Origin: an uncultured Aliiroseovarius sp. | GTDB lineage: Bacteria; Pseudomonadota; Alphaproteobacteria; Rhodobacterales; Rhodobacteraceae | Direction: 5' to 3' | Length of the DNA: 64,000 bases | NCBI RefSeq assembly: GCF_947497285.1 | Contig: NZ_CANMFT010000003.1 | Span: 62,001-126,000 of the forward strand | Shown here: one piece after another, positions 37,192 to 46,709 of the stretch | Layout of the letters: every line of letters starts with the position of its first letter | Position numbering within the stretch: position 1 is the first letter of the stretch | Program-made: the position numbers and the translations under genes | The notes under the pieces: generated by a model | The model's input: the letters and a program-made list of their open reading frames with translations, nothing else | Database searches by the model: none | What the model was told of the DNA's origin: nothing

Positions 37192-38341
37192 AAATTGGCA
37201 AATCGGCGGGTTCGGACTGTATGTCCACTGGCCGTTCTGCCAATCCAAATGCCCCTATTGCGATTTCAACAGCCATGTCGTCGCGTCGATCGACCATGAC
37301 GCTTGGCTAAACGCCTACATCGCGGAGATTGACCGATACGCGGCTGAAACGCCTGATCGCATCCTGAACTCAATCTATTTCGGCGGCGGCACACCAAGCC
37401 TGATGGCGCCAGCGACCGTTGGGGCGATCATCGAACGCGCCGCGCATCACTGGACCTTCGCCAATGACATTGAAATCACGCTGGAGGCCAACCCCGGATC
37501 AATCGAGGCGCAGAACTTCGCGGGCTACAAAGCGGGGGGCGTCAACCGGATCTCGGTCGGCATTCAGGCATTGAATGACACGGACCTGAAGCGGTTGGGG
37601 CGCCTGCATACCGTGAGCGAAGCGAAGCAGGCTCTAACCTTGGCGAAATCACTGTTTGACCGGGTGAGTTTTGACCTGATCTATGCGCGGCAAGATCAAT
37701 CAATGGACGCGTGGAAAGATGAGCTGCAATGCGCGCTTTCATTCGGGGCCGATCATCTGTCGCTCTATCAACTCACCATCGAACCCGGAACAGCATTCGG
37801 CGCACGGTTTGACGCGGGAAAGCTTCAAGGCTTACCCCCGGACGAGCTTGCGACGGACATGTATTTCCTGACGCAACAGATGACAACAGATGCAGGCCTT
37901 CCGGCCTATGAAGTATCCAACCACGCGGCCCCCACACAGGAAAGCCGACACAACATGATTTATTGGCGGTCCGGCGATTGGGTGGGAATCGGACCCGGCG
38001 CGCATGGTCGCCTGACCATTGACGGGACCAGATTTGCCAGCGAAGCGCCGCTTTCACCCGCGCTCTGGCTTAGTGCGGCGGCGAATGGAGCCGCTGAAAA
38101 CATCCGCTCGGTGATTGAGCTTGATGAGCAGACGACTGAATACCTTCTTATGGGCCTTAGAACGACCGAGGGCATCGATCTTGACCGCCTTGACGATCAG
38201 TTCAAATCAAGGTTAAATATCAATAAAATCAAAGGCTTAATTGAGCTATCGTTGGTCGAAGTCACCGATCAGACACTAAAAGCGACCCGCGCGGGCCGCC
38301 CCGTGTTGAATGCAATCATCCGCGAGCTGCTCCCGGACTAA
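37175..38341 (+). CDS. hemW: Radical SAM heme chaperone HemW (coproporphyrinogen oxidase-like)
   Basis: The ~388-residue radical SAM protein has the cluster motif CQSKCPYC near residue 24 preceded by GLYVHWPF, the glycine-rich [10 protein letters not shown] near 70, and the HemW C-terminal domain ([17 protein letters not shown] near 325). HemW delivers heme to apoproteins; older annotation calls it oxygen-independent coproporphyrinogen oxidase. The start is unsure: no ATG lies nearby, GTG 37175 or TTG 37169 are candidates, and both overlap rdgB. The TAA stop overlaps the parB TAG in CTAA. Confidence 0.9.
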   Translation: MAHLLENWQIGGFGLYVHWPFCQSKCPYCDFNSHVVASIDHDAWLNAYIAEIDRYAAETPDRILNSIYFGGGTPSLMAPATVGAIIERAAHHWTFANDIEITLEANPGSIEAQNFAGYKAGGVNRISVGIQALNDTDLKRLGRLHTVSEAKQALTLAKSLFDRVSFDLIYARQDQSMDAWKDELQCALSFGADHLSLYQLTIEPGTAFGARFDAGKLQGLPPDELATDMYFLTQQMTTDAGLPAYEVSNHAAPTQESRHNMIYWRSGDWVGIGPGAHGRLTIDGTRFASEAPLSPALWLSAAANGAAENIRSVIELDEQTTEYLLMGLRTTEGIDLDRLDDQFKSRLNINKIKGLIELSLVEVTDQTLKATRAGRPVLNAIIRELLPD

Positions 38342-39225
38342 GTCGAAAGCTTGCCGCAAAGCTCGTCAAGCTCGTCCAGAGACTTATAGCGAACCGTCAC
38401 GACCCCCGCATCGCCCCCGGCTGCGTGATCGATCTGAACCTTCATACCCAGCGCGGCAGAGAGGTCGGATTCAAGTGCTCGTGTGTCTGCGTCCTTCTCT
38501 GCCCTCTGCGCTGCCGGTTTCGCAACCTTTGCAGCGGGTGCTTTGGCAAGCTTTTCAGCGGCGCGAACGGAAAGCCCTTTGGAAATGATCTGACGCGCAA
38601 GCTCTAAGGGGTGTTCGGCATTGACCAAGGTGCGCGCGTGGCCGGCTGTCAGCTTCCCATTACGAACGAAATCCTGCACCTCTTCGGGCAGGTTCAAAAG
38701 GCGCAGCAGATTCGCGATGTGGCTTCGGCTTTTTCCAAGCGCCTCGGATACTTTTTCCTGCGTATGACCAAAACGCTTCATCAAGTCGCGATACCCTGCG
38801 GCCTCTTCTATCGCATTGAGGTCGGCGCGCTGGATATTCTCGATAATTGCGACTTCCAACGCCTCTGTATCGCTATATTCTCTAATGATAACAGGTAGTT
38901 CGTGAAGTTGCGCCATCTGAGAGGCGCGCCAGCGCCGCTCCCCTGCGACAATCTCGAACTCACCTTCTTTGGTTGGGCTAGGGCGAACGATAAGCGGTTG
39001 AATTACGCCCTTTTCGCGGATCGAGGACGCGAGATCCTCCAGCTGTTCCTGTGTGAACAGGCGGCGCGGCTGTTCTGGGTTGGGAACGATCTTTTCGACG
39101 GGCACCAACATGTCGGCACGCCGCGTTGCCTGCGCCTCTGACCTGGTGTCGTCTTCGGGCGTCACGTCCGCCATAAGGGCGGACAGCCCCCGGCCAAGGC
39201 CTCTTTGCTTTTGGTTCTTGCTCAC
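38338..39225 (-). CDS. parB: Chromosome-partitioning protein ParB
   Basis: The 295-residue CTP-dependent DNA clamp loads at parS and spreads. The N-terminal ParA-stimulating part is RGLGRGLSALM. The CTP-binding/arginine-patch box is GERRWRASQ near 105, and the helix-turn-helix is FGHTQEKVSEALGKSRSHIA near 155-180. An Ala/Lys-rich linker (about 225-250) leads to a C-terminal dimerisation domain. The start is GTG 39225, with AGGAGG 6-11 nt upstream. Two perfect parS sites lie 1.4 and 3.3 kb upstream. parA is immediately upstream in the same operon. Confidence 0.96.
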   Translation of the reverse strand: MSKNQKQRGLGRGLSALMADVTPEDDTRSEAQATRRADMLVPVEKIVPNPEQPRRLFTQEQLEDLASSIREKGVIQPLIVRPSPTKEGEFEIVAGERRWRASQMAQLHELPVIIREYSDTEALEVAIIENIQRADLNAIEEAAGYRDLMKRFGHTQEKVSEALGKSRSHIANLLRLLNLPEEVQDFVRNGKLTAGHARTLVNAEHPLELARQIISKGLSVRAAEKLAKAPAAKVAKPAAQRAEKDADTRALESDLSAALGMKVQIDHAAGGDAGVVTVRYKSLDELDELCGKLST

Positions 39226-39226
39226 T

Positions 39227-40030
39227 CTAGCCTCCTTGTTTGCGGCCCAACAATTCTGCCGCCAAGTCGCGGTAGGCGATGCTGCCTTTCGATGTCGGAT
39301 CATACATCAATACCGGAAGCGCAAAAGACGGTGCCTCGCTGACACGCACGTTGCGCGGTATGATTGTCTTGAAGACAAGATCACCAAGGTTGTCACGAGC
39401 ATCGCTTTCAACCTGCCGTGACAGATTGTTGCGGGTGTCATACATCGTCAGAACGATCCCTTCGATGCGCAACTTCGGATTCGCGGTCTGTCGGACCTCG
39501 CGCACGCTGAGCATAAGCTGAGACAGGCCCTCCAGCGCGAAAAATTCGCTTTGCAGGGGGATCAGGACACTGTCGGCCGCGACCAGAGCATTTACCGTCA
39601 GCAAGTTCAGTGACGGCGGACAATCAATCAGGACATAGTCGATCTTTAGCGCATCAAGCCCCGGCGCGCGCAGGGCATCATGCAGCAAATGACTGCGTTT
39701 TTCATTGGAAACCAACTCGATATCCGCCGAAGACAGGTCTGTCGTTGCGGGCGCGATCAGCAGGTTTTCGACATCCGTTTCCTGAAGAATGTCGATCAGC
39801 GGAGCTTCTTCCAGCAGAAGATCATAGGTTGTCAGCTCGCGGTCGCTCATGTCCACACCAAGCCCGGTTGATGCGTTGCCCTGAGGATCAAGATCAACAA
39901 GCAGCACCGTTTTTCCGACCTCGGCAAGCGCCGCGCCCAAATTGATGGTCGTCGTCGTTTTCCCGACCCCGCCCTTCTGGTTTGTGACCGCGATAATCTT
40001 GGTCCGATGCTCGCGAAGAGTGTCAGGCAC
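39227..40030 (-). CDS. parA: Chromosome-partitioning ATPase ParA
   Basis: The 267-residue MinD/ParA-family ATPase has the deviant Walker A NQKGGVGKTTTTINLG (about 18-33), the switch LLVDLDPQGNAST near 44 and the Walker B region YVLIDCPPSLNLLTV near 130. It forms a nucleoid gradient that moves ParB-parS complexes to the cell poles. It overlaps rsmG by 8 bp upstream and is 1 bp from parB, so rsmG-parA-parB are co-translated. Confidence 0.97.
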   Translation of the reverse strand: MPDTLREHRTKIIAVTNQKGGVGKTTTTINLGAALAEVGKTVLLVDLDPQGNASTGLGVDMSDRELTTYDLLLEEAPLIDILQETDVENLLIAPATTDLSSADIELVSNEKRSHLLHDALRAPGLDALKIDYVLIDCPPSLNLLTVNALVAADSVLIPLQSEFFALEGLSQLMLSVREVRQTANPKLRIEGIVLTMYDTRNNLSRQVESDARDNLGDLVFKTIIPRNVRVSEAPSFALPVLMYDPTSKGSIAYRDLAAELLGRKQGG

Positions 40031-40640
40031 GGGTGAGGTCTCCGATTTTCAGAATGGTGGCGCTTGGGTTGGTTTTGCTGGGATATGTATCAAGCTCGAA
40101 CCGCCAATGATCAAGAGCTTCATCCAGTTCCTTGTTGAAATTCTCGCCTTTCAAAAAAAGGCACACCCCATTTTCGGTCAGGTGACGCGATGCGTAGCCC
40201 AGAAGGTCGCTCAGCGGCGCCAACGCACGGGCGGACACGACATCGGCGCCCAACGGCGCGACACTTTCGATTCGATGCGCCTCAACTGACGCGCGGATGC
40301 CGGTTTCCCGGATTACGGTTCGTAGAAACGTGGCTTTGCGCAAATCGCTTTCTACGCAAACTGTTGTTCGACCGGGATCAGCCTCTGCCGCCAGAATCGC
40401 TGTAACCAGGCCGGGGAATCCGCCGCCTGCCCCCATATCACACCACATATTGATGTTTTTTGGAGCCAGGTCATAAATCTGGGCCGAATCAACAAAATGT
40501 CTGGACCAAAGATCTGGCAGCGTTGAGTGCGCGACCAGATTGATCGCGGGGTTCCACTTGGTCAACAGCGCGGCATAGACCTCTAGTCGCTGCATTGTTT
40601 CACGTGAAACATCAAGCTGATCCGACGACTTCGCGCTCAT
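40023..40640 (-). CDS. rsmG: 16S rRNA m7G527 methyltransferase RsmG (GidB)
   Basis: The 205-residue SAM methyltransferase modifies G527 of 16S rRNA. It contains NLVAHSTLPDLWSRHFVDSA (about 35), the SAM loop CDMGAGGGFPGLV near 67, ESDLRKATFLRTVIRETG near 97 and VSARALAPLSDLL near 135. Its codons 10-15 contain a perfect parS site. The stop of mnmG touches its start (position 40640 shared), continuing the mnmG-rsmG-parA-parB operon. Confidence 0.95.
   Translation of the reverse strand: MSAKSSDQLDVSRETMQRLEVYAALLTKWNPAINLVAHSTLPDLWSRHFVDSAQIYDLAPKNINMWCDMGAGGGFPGLVTAILAAEADPGRTTVCVESDLRKATFLRTVIRETGIRASVEAHRIESVAPLGADVVSARALAPLSDLLGYASRHLTENGVCLFLKGENFNKELDEALDHWRFELDTYPSKTNPSATILKIGDLTRA
40596..40611. 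other. parS centromere site inside rsmG
   Basis: TGTTTCACGTGAAACA is a perfect 16-bp palindrome identical to the well-known chromosomal parS consensus bound by ParB. It is read within rsmG as codons 10-15 (part of D-V-S-R-E-T). It is about 5.3 kb from the proposed oriC. Confidence 0.95.
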
Positions 40641-42517
40641 CAGGCTGATTTCTTCTTCTGATTTTGCCGCAGTCTGGCCAGAATAAGCGTCAGCGCTGCT
40701 GGCGTCACTCCTTCGACCCGCCCGGCTTGAGCAAGGGTTCTTGGGCGTGCGCGCGAAAGCTTGTCGACAAGCTCGTTCGACAGGCCCTCCATCGCTTCAT
40801 ACTGGAAATCGCTTGGTATCTGCCATGCTTCGTCACGGCGAAGCGCCTCAACATCGCGGGCTTGCCGGTCAATGTAGTTCGCATATAGGGCGTCGCGTGA
40901 GGCTTGGACCTGAATTTCGTGTGGTATAGCATCAAACGTCTGATCCAGCTGGATAATCTTCTCGAAGTCCATGTCCGGAAAGGCGAGCAGGTCAAACGCT
41001 GTCCGCTTGGTTCCGTCTTTGCGAACGGTCAGCCCCAGTTTCTCCAAGTCCTGCGGGGTGAATGTTCGCGCGGTTAGTTGCTCCTTAGCCTTTGCCAAGG
41101 CCGCCGATTTATCCAGAAACACTTGGCGACGAGCCTGACTTACGCAACCAAGCTCAATGCCCAGCGGCGTAAGGCGCTGGTCTGCGTTATCGGCACGCAG
41201 CGACAGCCGGAATTCAGCGCGAGATGTGAACATTCGATAAGGCTCGGTGACGCCTCGAGTGATCAGATCGTCGATCATAACGCCCAGATAGGACGATGAA
41301 CGCGAAAACACCACCGGGTCACGGCCCTTGGCAGCGAGCGCTGCGTTCAGGCCGGCAACGAGCCCCTGCGCGGCGGCTTCCTCATATCCTGTGGTGCCAT
41401 TGATCTGGCCTGCCAGATATAGACCCGACACCTCGCGCAGCTCCAAAGTTTCGGTCAATGACCTTGGATCAACGTAGTCATATTCAATCGCGTATCCGGG
41501 CTGAAGAATCTCGGCAGACTCCAGGCCATGGATCGAGCGAACATAGGCTTCTTGCACATCGATCGGGAGCGATGTGCTGATCCCGTTTGGATAAACGGTG
41601 TGATCGTCGATGCCTTCTGGCTCAAGAAACACCTGGTGCGAGCTCTTGTCGGCAAAGCGCACGATCTTGTCCTCAATCGAGGGACAATAGCGCGGCCCAA
41701 CACCATCGATCTGGCCACCATACATCGCAGAGCGATCAAGGTTTTCTCGAATGATATCATGAGTTTGCGAGTTTGTATGAGTGATCCCGCACGATACTTG
41801 CGCGGCTGAAGGCTTGGTGTTCAGGAACGAGAACATCACCGGGGCATCATCGCCGGGCTGCATATCCAGAACATCCCAGTTGATGGTCCGCCCATCCAGC
41901 CTTGGTGGCGTCCCTGTCTTCAACCGCCCAAGCGAAAGCCCAAACCCGTCGATGCGTTCGGCAAGCTTGACCGAAGGACGATCCCCCATTCTTCCGCCTG
42001 ACGAGGTCTTGTCACCCACATGAATGATTCCCCGCAGAAACGTGCCGGTCGTCAAAATCACCGCAGCGGCATGAAGCTCTGACCCATCCAGAAGACGCAC
42101 ACCGGCAACGCGCGCGCCCTTCATTAGAAAATCTACGGCCTCGCCCTCAACCACAGTCAGATTTGGTGTTGCGGCGATCTCTGCCTGCATCGTTTGACGA
42201 TAGATCTTGCGGTCAGCCTGCGCGCGTGGACCTTGCACCGCTGGTCCTTTGCGTCGGTTCAAAAGCCGGAATTGAATGCCCGCTTTGTCAGCGACGCGCC
42301 CCATCAACCCGTCCAGCGCATCAATCTCTCGCACCAGATGGCCTTTTCCAAGCCCTCCGATGGCTGGATTACACGACATAACACCAAGATCTTCCTTGCG
42401 CAGCGTGATAAGGGCCGTTTTCGCACCAAGTCGAGCCGACGCATGGGCAGCATCGGCGCCAGCGTGGCCCCCACCAACCACAATCACATCAAAGTCGCGA
42501 TGTTTCACGTGAAACAC
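40640..42517 (-). CDS. mnmG: tRNA uridine-5-carboxymethylaminomethyl modification enzyme MnmG (GidA)
   Basis: The 625-residue FAD protein works with MnmE to make cmnm5U34 in tRNA wobble positions. The FAD loop is [20 protein letters not shown] (about 13-32); further signatures are [20 protein letters not shown] near 50 and [20 protein letters not shown] near 370. The start is GTG at 42517; its first codons (M-F-H-V-K-H) are the parS site at 42501-42516. It is the first gene of the mnmG-rsmG-parA-parB run, 22 bp after mnmE. Confidence 0.96.
   Translation of the reverse strand: MFHVKHRDFDVIVVGGGHAGADAAHASARLGAKTALITLRKEDLGVMSCNPAIGGLGKGHLVREIDALDGLMGRVADKAGIQFRLLNRRKGPAVQGPRAQADRKIYRQTMQAEIAATPNLTVVEGEAVDFLMKGARVAGVRLLDGSELHAAAVILTTGTFLRGIIHVGDKTSSGGRMGDRPSVKLAERIDGFGLSLGRLKTGTPPRLDGRTINWDVLDMQPGDDAPVMFSFLNTKPSAAQVSCGITHTNSQTHDIIRENLDRSAMYGGQIDGVGPRYCPSIEDKIVRFADKSSHQVFLEPEGIDDHTVYPNGISTSLPIDVQEAYVRSIHGLESAEILQPGYAIEYDYVDPRSLTETLELREVSGLYLAGQINGTTGYEEAAAQGLVAGLNAALAAKGRDPVVFSRSSSYLGVMIDDLITRGVTEPYRMFTSRAEFRLSLRADNADQRLTPLGIELGCVSQARRQVFLDKSAALAKAKEQLTARTFTPQDLEKLGLTVRKDGTKRTAFDLLAFPDMDFEKIIQLDQTFDAIPHEIQVQASRDALYANYIDRQARDVEALRRDEAWQIPSDFQYEAMEGLSNELVDKLSRARPRTLAQAGRVEGVTPAALTLILARLRQNQKKKSA
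42501..42516. other. parS centromere site at the mnmG start
   Basis: A second perfect TGTTTCACGTGAAACA palindrome. It covers codons 1-6 of mnmG, beginning one base after the first nucleotide of its GTG start, so binding of ParB could affect mnmG expression. It lies about 3.2 kb from the proposed oriC and 1.9 kb from the other parS. Confidence 0.96.
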
Positions 42518-42539
42518 TCCAATCCGTCAACTCAGGTCG

Positions 42540-43829
42540 TTACTTTCCAAGGCAAAAACTTGCAAAGATTTCATCCAACAGGTGCTCTACATCGACACGA
42601 CCAACCAAACTATCAAGGGCTCTGATCGCTGTTCTGATCTCTTCTGCGGCAAATTCTGCACGCTCAGGACCGTGTTGTATCTCGATTCGAGCGTCTTCCA
42701 AAGCGGCAAGCGCACCGGTCATGGCAACCCTGTGCCGTTCACGGGTTGCGATGCCGGCGCCTTGAACCCGTCGCTCCAGAACCGAGGCGATGCGGTTGAT
42801 AAGCTCATCCACCCCCTGCCCGGTGCGCCCAGACACAGAAAACCCGGCCGATGCGCTCAGATCGGCTTTCCCATAGACAACAATATCATCATCACGGGGT
42901 TGCATCAGAAGCTCGTCCTGCGCTGAATCCAGAAGAAAAATCCGCAGATCAGCGGCTTGAGCACGCGTTAATGCGCGCTCGACACCAATCGCTTCGATTT
43001 CATCCGTTGCTTTGCGAAGGCCAGCAGTATCAAGAACCGTAACCGCAAGCCCGGCAAGCTCCATCTGAACCTCGATCACATCTCGCGTTGTGCCCGCAAT
43101 CTCAGAGGTTATCGCGGCATCGCGACCCGCAAGAGCGTTCAGCAATGTCGATTTACCAGCATTCGGCCGCCCGACAATCGCCACTTCAAAACCGTCGCGT
43201 ATGCGTTCTGCAATCCGCGTTCCCAACGTTTCCTTGCGCAGCTTTGTCAGCACATCATCCAAAAGAGCGCTCACTTCGGGCGAGACATCGACCGGAACAT
43301 CTTCGTCTGCGAAATCAATGGTCGCCTCAAGCAACGCCGCCGCTCGGATCAGATCGCGCCGCCAGCCTTCTGCCGTATCACCAAGCGCGCCAGACAGAAC
43401 AGCGAAGGCCTGACGCCGCTGCGCTTCGGTTTCCGCATCAAGCAAGTCGGCCAAGCCTTCAACCTGTGCCAGATCGAGACATTCGTTTTCCAAGGCGCGG
43501 CGCGTAAACTCCCCAGGCTCTGCAAGGCGAAGGTTTGGAATACGAGAGAGCGCGGACAGCACACCTCGCTCGACAGCACTTGAACCATGCAGCTGAAGCT
43601 CGACGACATCTTCCCCGGTAAAGCTGGCACCCGAGTCAAAACAGATCACCAGCGCTTCATCCAAGATGGTGCCGTCAGTCGTTCTTAGCTTTCTCAGCCC
43701 TGCATTGCGGACGGGTGGAAGGCTGCCTGCCATCTGTCGCGCAGCCGAAAACGCATGTGGCCCGGAAATCCGGACCACTGCAACACCCGCTTTCCCGCGG
43801 GCACTGGCAAGAGCAAAAATCGTATCCAT
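42540..43829 (-). CDS. mnmE: tRNA modification GTPase MnmE (TrmE)
   Basis: The 429-residue GTPase partners MnmG. The N-terminal folate-binding domain starts [20 protein letters not shown]. The inserted G domain has [14 protein letters not shown] near 222 (G1), TTRDV (G2) and [13 protein letters not shown] near 270 (G3); the G4 motif is a divergent YGKADL near 325. The C-terminus ends CLGK, the conserved cysteine tail. It lies 30 bp downstream of rho and just upstream of mnmG. Confidence 0.95.
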   Translation of the reverse strand: MDTIFALASARGKAGVAVVRISGPHAFSAARQMAGSLPPVRNAGLRKLRTTDGTILDEALVICFDSGASFTGEDVVELQLHGSSAVERGVLSALSRIPNLRLAEPGEFTRRALENECLDLAQVEGLADLLDAETEAQRRQAFAVLSGALGDTAEGWRRDLIRAAALLEATIDFADEDVPVDVSPEVSALLDDVLTKLRKETLGTRIAERIRDGFEVAIVGRPNAGKSTLLNALAGRDAAITSEIAGTTRDVIEVQMELAGLAVTVLDTAGLRKATDEIEAIGVERALTRAQAADLRIFLLDSAQDELLMQPRDDDIVVYGKADLSASAGFSVSGRTGQGVDELINRIASVLERRVQGAGIATRERHRVAMTGALAALEDARIEIQHGPERAEFAAEEIRTAIRALDSLVGRVDVEHLLDEIFASFCLGK

Positions 43830-43859
43830 ATATCTAACCCATTGTTTTATAACAATAAG

Positions 43860-45131
43860 TTACGTGTTCATTGAATCAAAGAACTCTGCATTCGACTTCG
43901 TTTGTTTGAGCTTCGAGATCAGGAATTCAATCGCGTCTGTGGTGCCCATCGGATTCAAGATACGACGAAGCACAAAGGTTTTATGCAGATCTTTTGCATC
44001 AACAAGCAGTTCTTCCTTCCGCGTGCCGGACTTGAGGATGTCGATGGCTGGGAATACCCGCTTGTCAGCGACCTTGCGGTCCAGCACAATCTCGCTGTTG
44101 CCGGTGCCTTTGAATTCCTCAAAGATCACCTCATCCATCCGCGAACCGGTATCGATCAAAGCGGTCGACACGATGGTCAGCGACCCGCCCTCTTCAATAT
44201 TCCGTGCAGCACCGAAGAACCGCTTTGGGCGTTGCAGGGCATTGGCATCCACACCGCCGGTCAAGACCTTGCCAGAGGACGGCACAGTCGTGTTGAAGGC
44301 GCGTCCCAGGCGTGTGATCGAGTCCAGCAAGATCACGACATCACGTTTGTGTTCGACCAAGCGCTTGGCTTTCTCGATCACCATCTCGGCGACGGCCACG
44401 TGACGGGTGGCGGGTTCGTCGAAGGTCGATGATACAACTTCGCCCTTCACTGACCGCTGCATGTCGGTCACTTCTTCCGGGCGCTCGTCGATCAGCAAAA
44501 CGATCAGATAGCATTCCGGGTGATTGGTTTCGATCGAATGGGCGATGTTTTGCAACAGCACGGTTTTACCCGTCCGCGGTGGCGCCACGATCAATGCCCG
44601 TTGGCCTTTCCCGATCGGTGACACCAGGTCAATGATCCGGGCCGAGCGGTCTTTGATGGTGGGGTCTTCAATTTCCATCTTCAGGCGTTCATCGGGATAC
44701 AACGGGGTCAGGTTGTCAAACGCCACTTTGTGTTTGGCCAGCTCCGGATCGCCGAAGTTGATCTTTTCAACCTTCGTGATGGCAAAGTAGTTTTCGTTTT
44801 CCCGTGGGGCCTGAATGATCCCTTCGATCGTATCACCAGTGCGCAGCGAATACTGGCGGATCACGTCGGGGGAAACGTAAATATCATCAGGACCTGACAG
44901 ATAGTTCGCTTCGGGTGAGCGCAGAAAGCCAAAGCCGTCTTGCACGACTTCCAACACGCCGTCGCCACCGATGATCCATTCATCATCCGCCAGCTCTTTC
45001 AGGATCGAGAACATCATCTCGCCCTTGCGCATGGTGGATGCGTTTTCGATTTCAAGCTCTTCCGCCATGTTCACAAGCTCTTTCGGGCTTTTGGCTTTGA
45101 GTTCAGCTAGATTCAGACGGTTTTCGGACAT
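43860..45131 (-). CDS. rho: Transcription termination factor Rho
   Basis: The 423-residue RNA-dependent hexameric ATPase has the N-terminal helical and cold-shock-like RNA-binding domain ([40 protein letters not shown] near 68). The motor domain has P-loop [15 protein letters not shown] near 185, [17 protein letters not shown] near 210, and the Q-loop/R-loop [11 protein letters not shown] with [15 protein letters not shown] near 285-310. It has no long inserted region, as is normal for this class. It precedes mnmE in the same direction. Confidence 0.97.
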   Translation of the reverse strand: MSENRLNLAELKAKSPKELVNMAEELEIENASTMRKGEMMFSILKELADDEWIIGGDGVLEVVQDGFGFLRSPEANYLSGPDDIYVSPDVIRQYSLRTGDTIEGIIQAPRENENYFAITKVEKINFGDPELAKHKVAFDNLTPLYPDERLKMEIEDPTIKDRSARIIDLVSPIGKGQRALIVAPPRTGKTVLLQNIAHSIETNHPECYLIVLLIDERPEEVTDMQRSVKGEVVSSTFDEPATRHVAVAEMVIEKAKRLVEHKRDVVILLDSITRLGRAFNTTVPSSGKVLTGGVDANALQRPKRFFGAARNIEEGGSLTIVSTALIDTGSRMDEVIFEEFKGTGNSEIVLDRKVADKRVFPAIDILKSGTRKEELLVDAKDLHKTFVLRRILNPMGTTDAIEFLISKLKQTKSNAEFFDSMNT

Positions 45132-45263
45132 GGGGATGCTCTGATTGGCCTCAAGACAGCAAAAATTTGGACAGATGCGGTCTGATTAGAAATGGGAAAT
45201 GCGGTCAGCCGGACGGCTCGCTTGACGCCGACATATGCGCGATTGCCGCACGAGTCAACGATT

Positions 45264-45713
45264 TCAGAATTTAACAATCACTGAAAACACGATCACAAGC
45301 ATCAGCAATGTCGGGAATTCATTCATCATCCGATAGCGACGGCCGGTCAGCGTGTTGGTCCCCGCGATGAAATCTTTGCGACGCCCTGCAAGCCACATAT
45401 GAAACCAGGTCATCAAAATCACGGAAAGCCCCTTGGTCCATGGCCAAACCATCGACCAATCGACAATCCCCGGCGTGAACACCAGACACAGCCCGAAGAT
45501 CCAAGTGCTGATCATGGAGGGATTCATGATCGCTTTCAAAAGGCGACGTTCCATCGTCTGAAACAGATCATCGGTTTCATTGCCCGATCCGACGACTTCT
45601 ACGTGATAGACAAACAGACGAGGCAGATAGAACAGCCCTGCCATCCAAGCGATCACCGAGATGACATGAAGCGATTTTGTCCATGGATAAACATCAGCAA
45701 GAAAATCACCCAT
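45264..45713 (-). CDS. hemJ: Protoporphyrinogen IX oxidase HemJ
   Basis: The 149-residue integral membrane protein (four hydrophobic segments at about 10-32, 62-80, 83-100 and 125-149) matches HemJ (UPF0093): WTKSLHVISVIAWMAGLFYLPRLFVYH near the N-terminus, with the conserved histidine, and MVWPWTKGLSVILMTWFHMWLAG. HemJ performs the penultimate heme step in many alphaproteobacteria that lack HemG and HemY. I start at 45713 (MGDFLADV), preceded by AAGGAG. It is the last leftward gene before the proposed origin. hemE, its common neighbour in relatives, is absent here. Confidence 0.92.
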   Translation of the reverse strand: MGDFLADVYPWTKSLHVISVIAWMAGLFYLPRLFVYHVEVVGSGNETDDLFQTMERRLLKAIMNPSMISTWIFGLCLVFTPGIVDWSMVWPWTKGLSVILMTWFHMWLAGRRKDFIAGTNTLTGRRYRMMNEFPTLLMLVIVFSVIVKF

Positions 45714-45749
45714 TCTAAGCACTCCTTGTCTGACCACCGGGTTCAGGCC

Positions 45750-45792
45750 TTCTTAAAATAATAAAGAAGAGAAAGAAAAGATGATGTTTTTG
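45750..45792. other. A+T-rich tract, candidate DNA-unwinding element
   Basis: A purine-rich, nearly GC-free run (TTCTTAAAATAATAAAGAAG and the following AGAAAGAAAAGATGATGTTTT) stands out from the G+C-rich surroundings. It lies directly beside the perfect DnaA box at 45800-45808, the usual arrangement for origin unwinding. Confidence 0.55.
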
Positions 45793-45799
45793 TAGGGCC

Positions 45800-45808
45800 T
45801 GTGGATAA
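45800..45808 (-). promoter_or_regulatory. Perfect DnaA box
   Basis: TGTGGATAA on the plus strand is TTATCCACA on the minus strand, the canonical high-affinity DnaA box. It lies next to the A+T-rich tract. Confidence 0.8.
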
Positions 45809-46090
45809 TGGGGATTAATGGATTATCCCGCCCCTTTCGCACAGAGGCAAAAGCAGAGGATACTTTTCTGGATAGATCACGGATGACGTGAAAAACAAGG
45901 TAGGAGCGGGCAGTTCCAATGGGGATAACTCAAGGGACAGTTTCGAACCGTTTCCTGATATCCACACCAACAGAAGAATTTTCCCAACAGTGGAAGAATT
46001 CAGGATTTTATCTTAGTGGTGGGATGAGTTATCCCGGATCGAAGTCAGGGCACGGTTTTCCATGTTTTTCGACACCGGAACAAACAGAGT

Positions 46091-46099
46091 TTTTCCACA
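46091..46099 (+). promoter_or_regulatory. Relaxed DnaA box upstream of maf
   Basis: TTTTCCACA fits the relaxed consensus TTWTNCACA. It is 11 bp before the maf start codon, at the right end of the proposed oriC, and so could also affect maf expression. Confidence 0.6.
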
Positions 46100-46109
46100 G
46101 GGTTATCAG

Positions 46110-46709
46110 ATGAGCGCCACGTTGATTCTTGCCTCTCGTTCGGAAATCCGGGCGCAACTGTTGCGAAACGCTGGTGTTGATATCGAAATTCAACCCGCCC
46201 GTATAGACGAAGAAACGATCCGCGCCTCGCTGGAGGCCGAGGGCACCTCTCCGCGCGATCTGGCCGATGCGTTGGCTGAGTTCAAAGCCCGCAAGATAGC
46301 AGACAAGAACCCCGATCGGCTGGTTCTGGGCTGTGATCAGATCGCAGAGATTGGCGGAAAGGTTCTGTCAAAGCCCCGCGACCCGGACGACGCAAAGGCT
46401 CAATTGATGGAGATGTCAGGCCAGACGCATCGTCTATTGTCGGCCGCGGTCTTGTATGAAGATCGCAAGCCCATCTGGCGTCAGGTGGGGATGGTTCGTC
46501 TGCGGATGCGAGACTTGTCTGCGGCCTATGTCGACGACTACGTCACCCGCAATTGGGACAGTATCCGCCATTCTGTCGGTGCCTATAAGCTCGAGGAAGA
46601 AGGCGTTCGGCTGTTCGCAAAAGTTGACGGCGATTATTTCAATGTTTTGGGTTTGCCGCTGACCGACCTGCTGTCATACCTGATCTTGCGAGGAGATCTT
46701 AAAATATGA
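46110..46709 (+). CDS. Maf family nucleotide pyrophosphatase
   Basis: The 199-residue Maf/HAM1-superfamily protein hydrolyses nucleoside triphosphates to monophosphates. Visible features are LILASRSEIRAQLLRNAGV at the N-terminus, IDEETIR near 30, LGCDQIAEIGGKVLSKPRD near 73 (catalytic aspartate) and SAAVLYEDRKPIW. Whether it acts on dTTP/UTP or m7GTP cannot be told. ATG 46110 is chosen; 46062 is an in-frame ATG in the A+T-rich origin region and adds non-family sequence. The stop overlaps aroE as ATGA. Confidence 0.92.
   Translation: MSATLILASRSEIRAQLLRNAGVDIEIQPARIDEETIRASLEAEGTSPRDLADALAEFKARKIADKNPDRLVLGCDQIAEIGGKVLSKPRDPDDAKAQLMEMSGQTHRLLSAAVLYEDRKPIWRQVGMVRLRMRDLSAAYVDDYVTRNWDSIRHSVGAYKLEEEGVRLFAKVDGDYFNVLGLPLTDLLSYLILRGDLKI

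Larger units (their letters stand above)
45714..46109. other. Probable chromosomal replication origin (oriC)
   Basis: This 396-bp gap is the longest non-coding stretch of the window and separates leftward hemJ from rightward maf. It contains an A+T-rich tract at 45750-45792, a perfect DnaA box (TTATCCACA on the minus strand, 45800-45808), and relaxed boxes at 46091-46099 (TTTTCCACA), 45958-45966 (ATATCCACA) and 45920-45928 (TTATCCCCA, minus). Two hairpins GGGAT...ATCCC lie at 45811-45829 and 46021-46035. Two parS sites and parAB lie 3-7 kb to the left. In other alphaproteobacteria maf-aroE-coaE-dnaQ lies beside the origin. Function is inferred. Confidence 0.75.

Noticed and set aside
46029-46037. 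Further DnaA box (TTATCCCGG) in the proposed origin
   Set aside because: It has three mismatches with TTATCCACA, in the positions that matter most. I count it only as part of the GGGAT/ATCCC hairpin.
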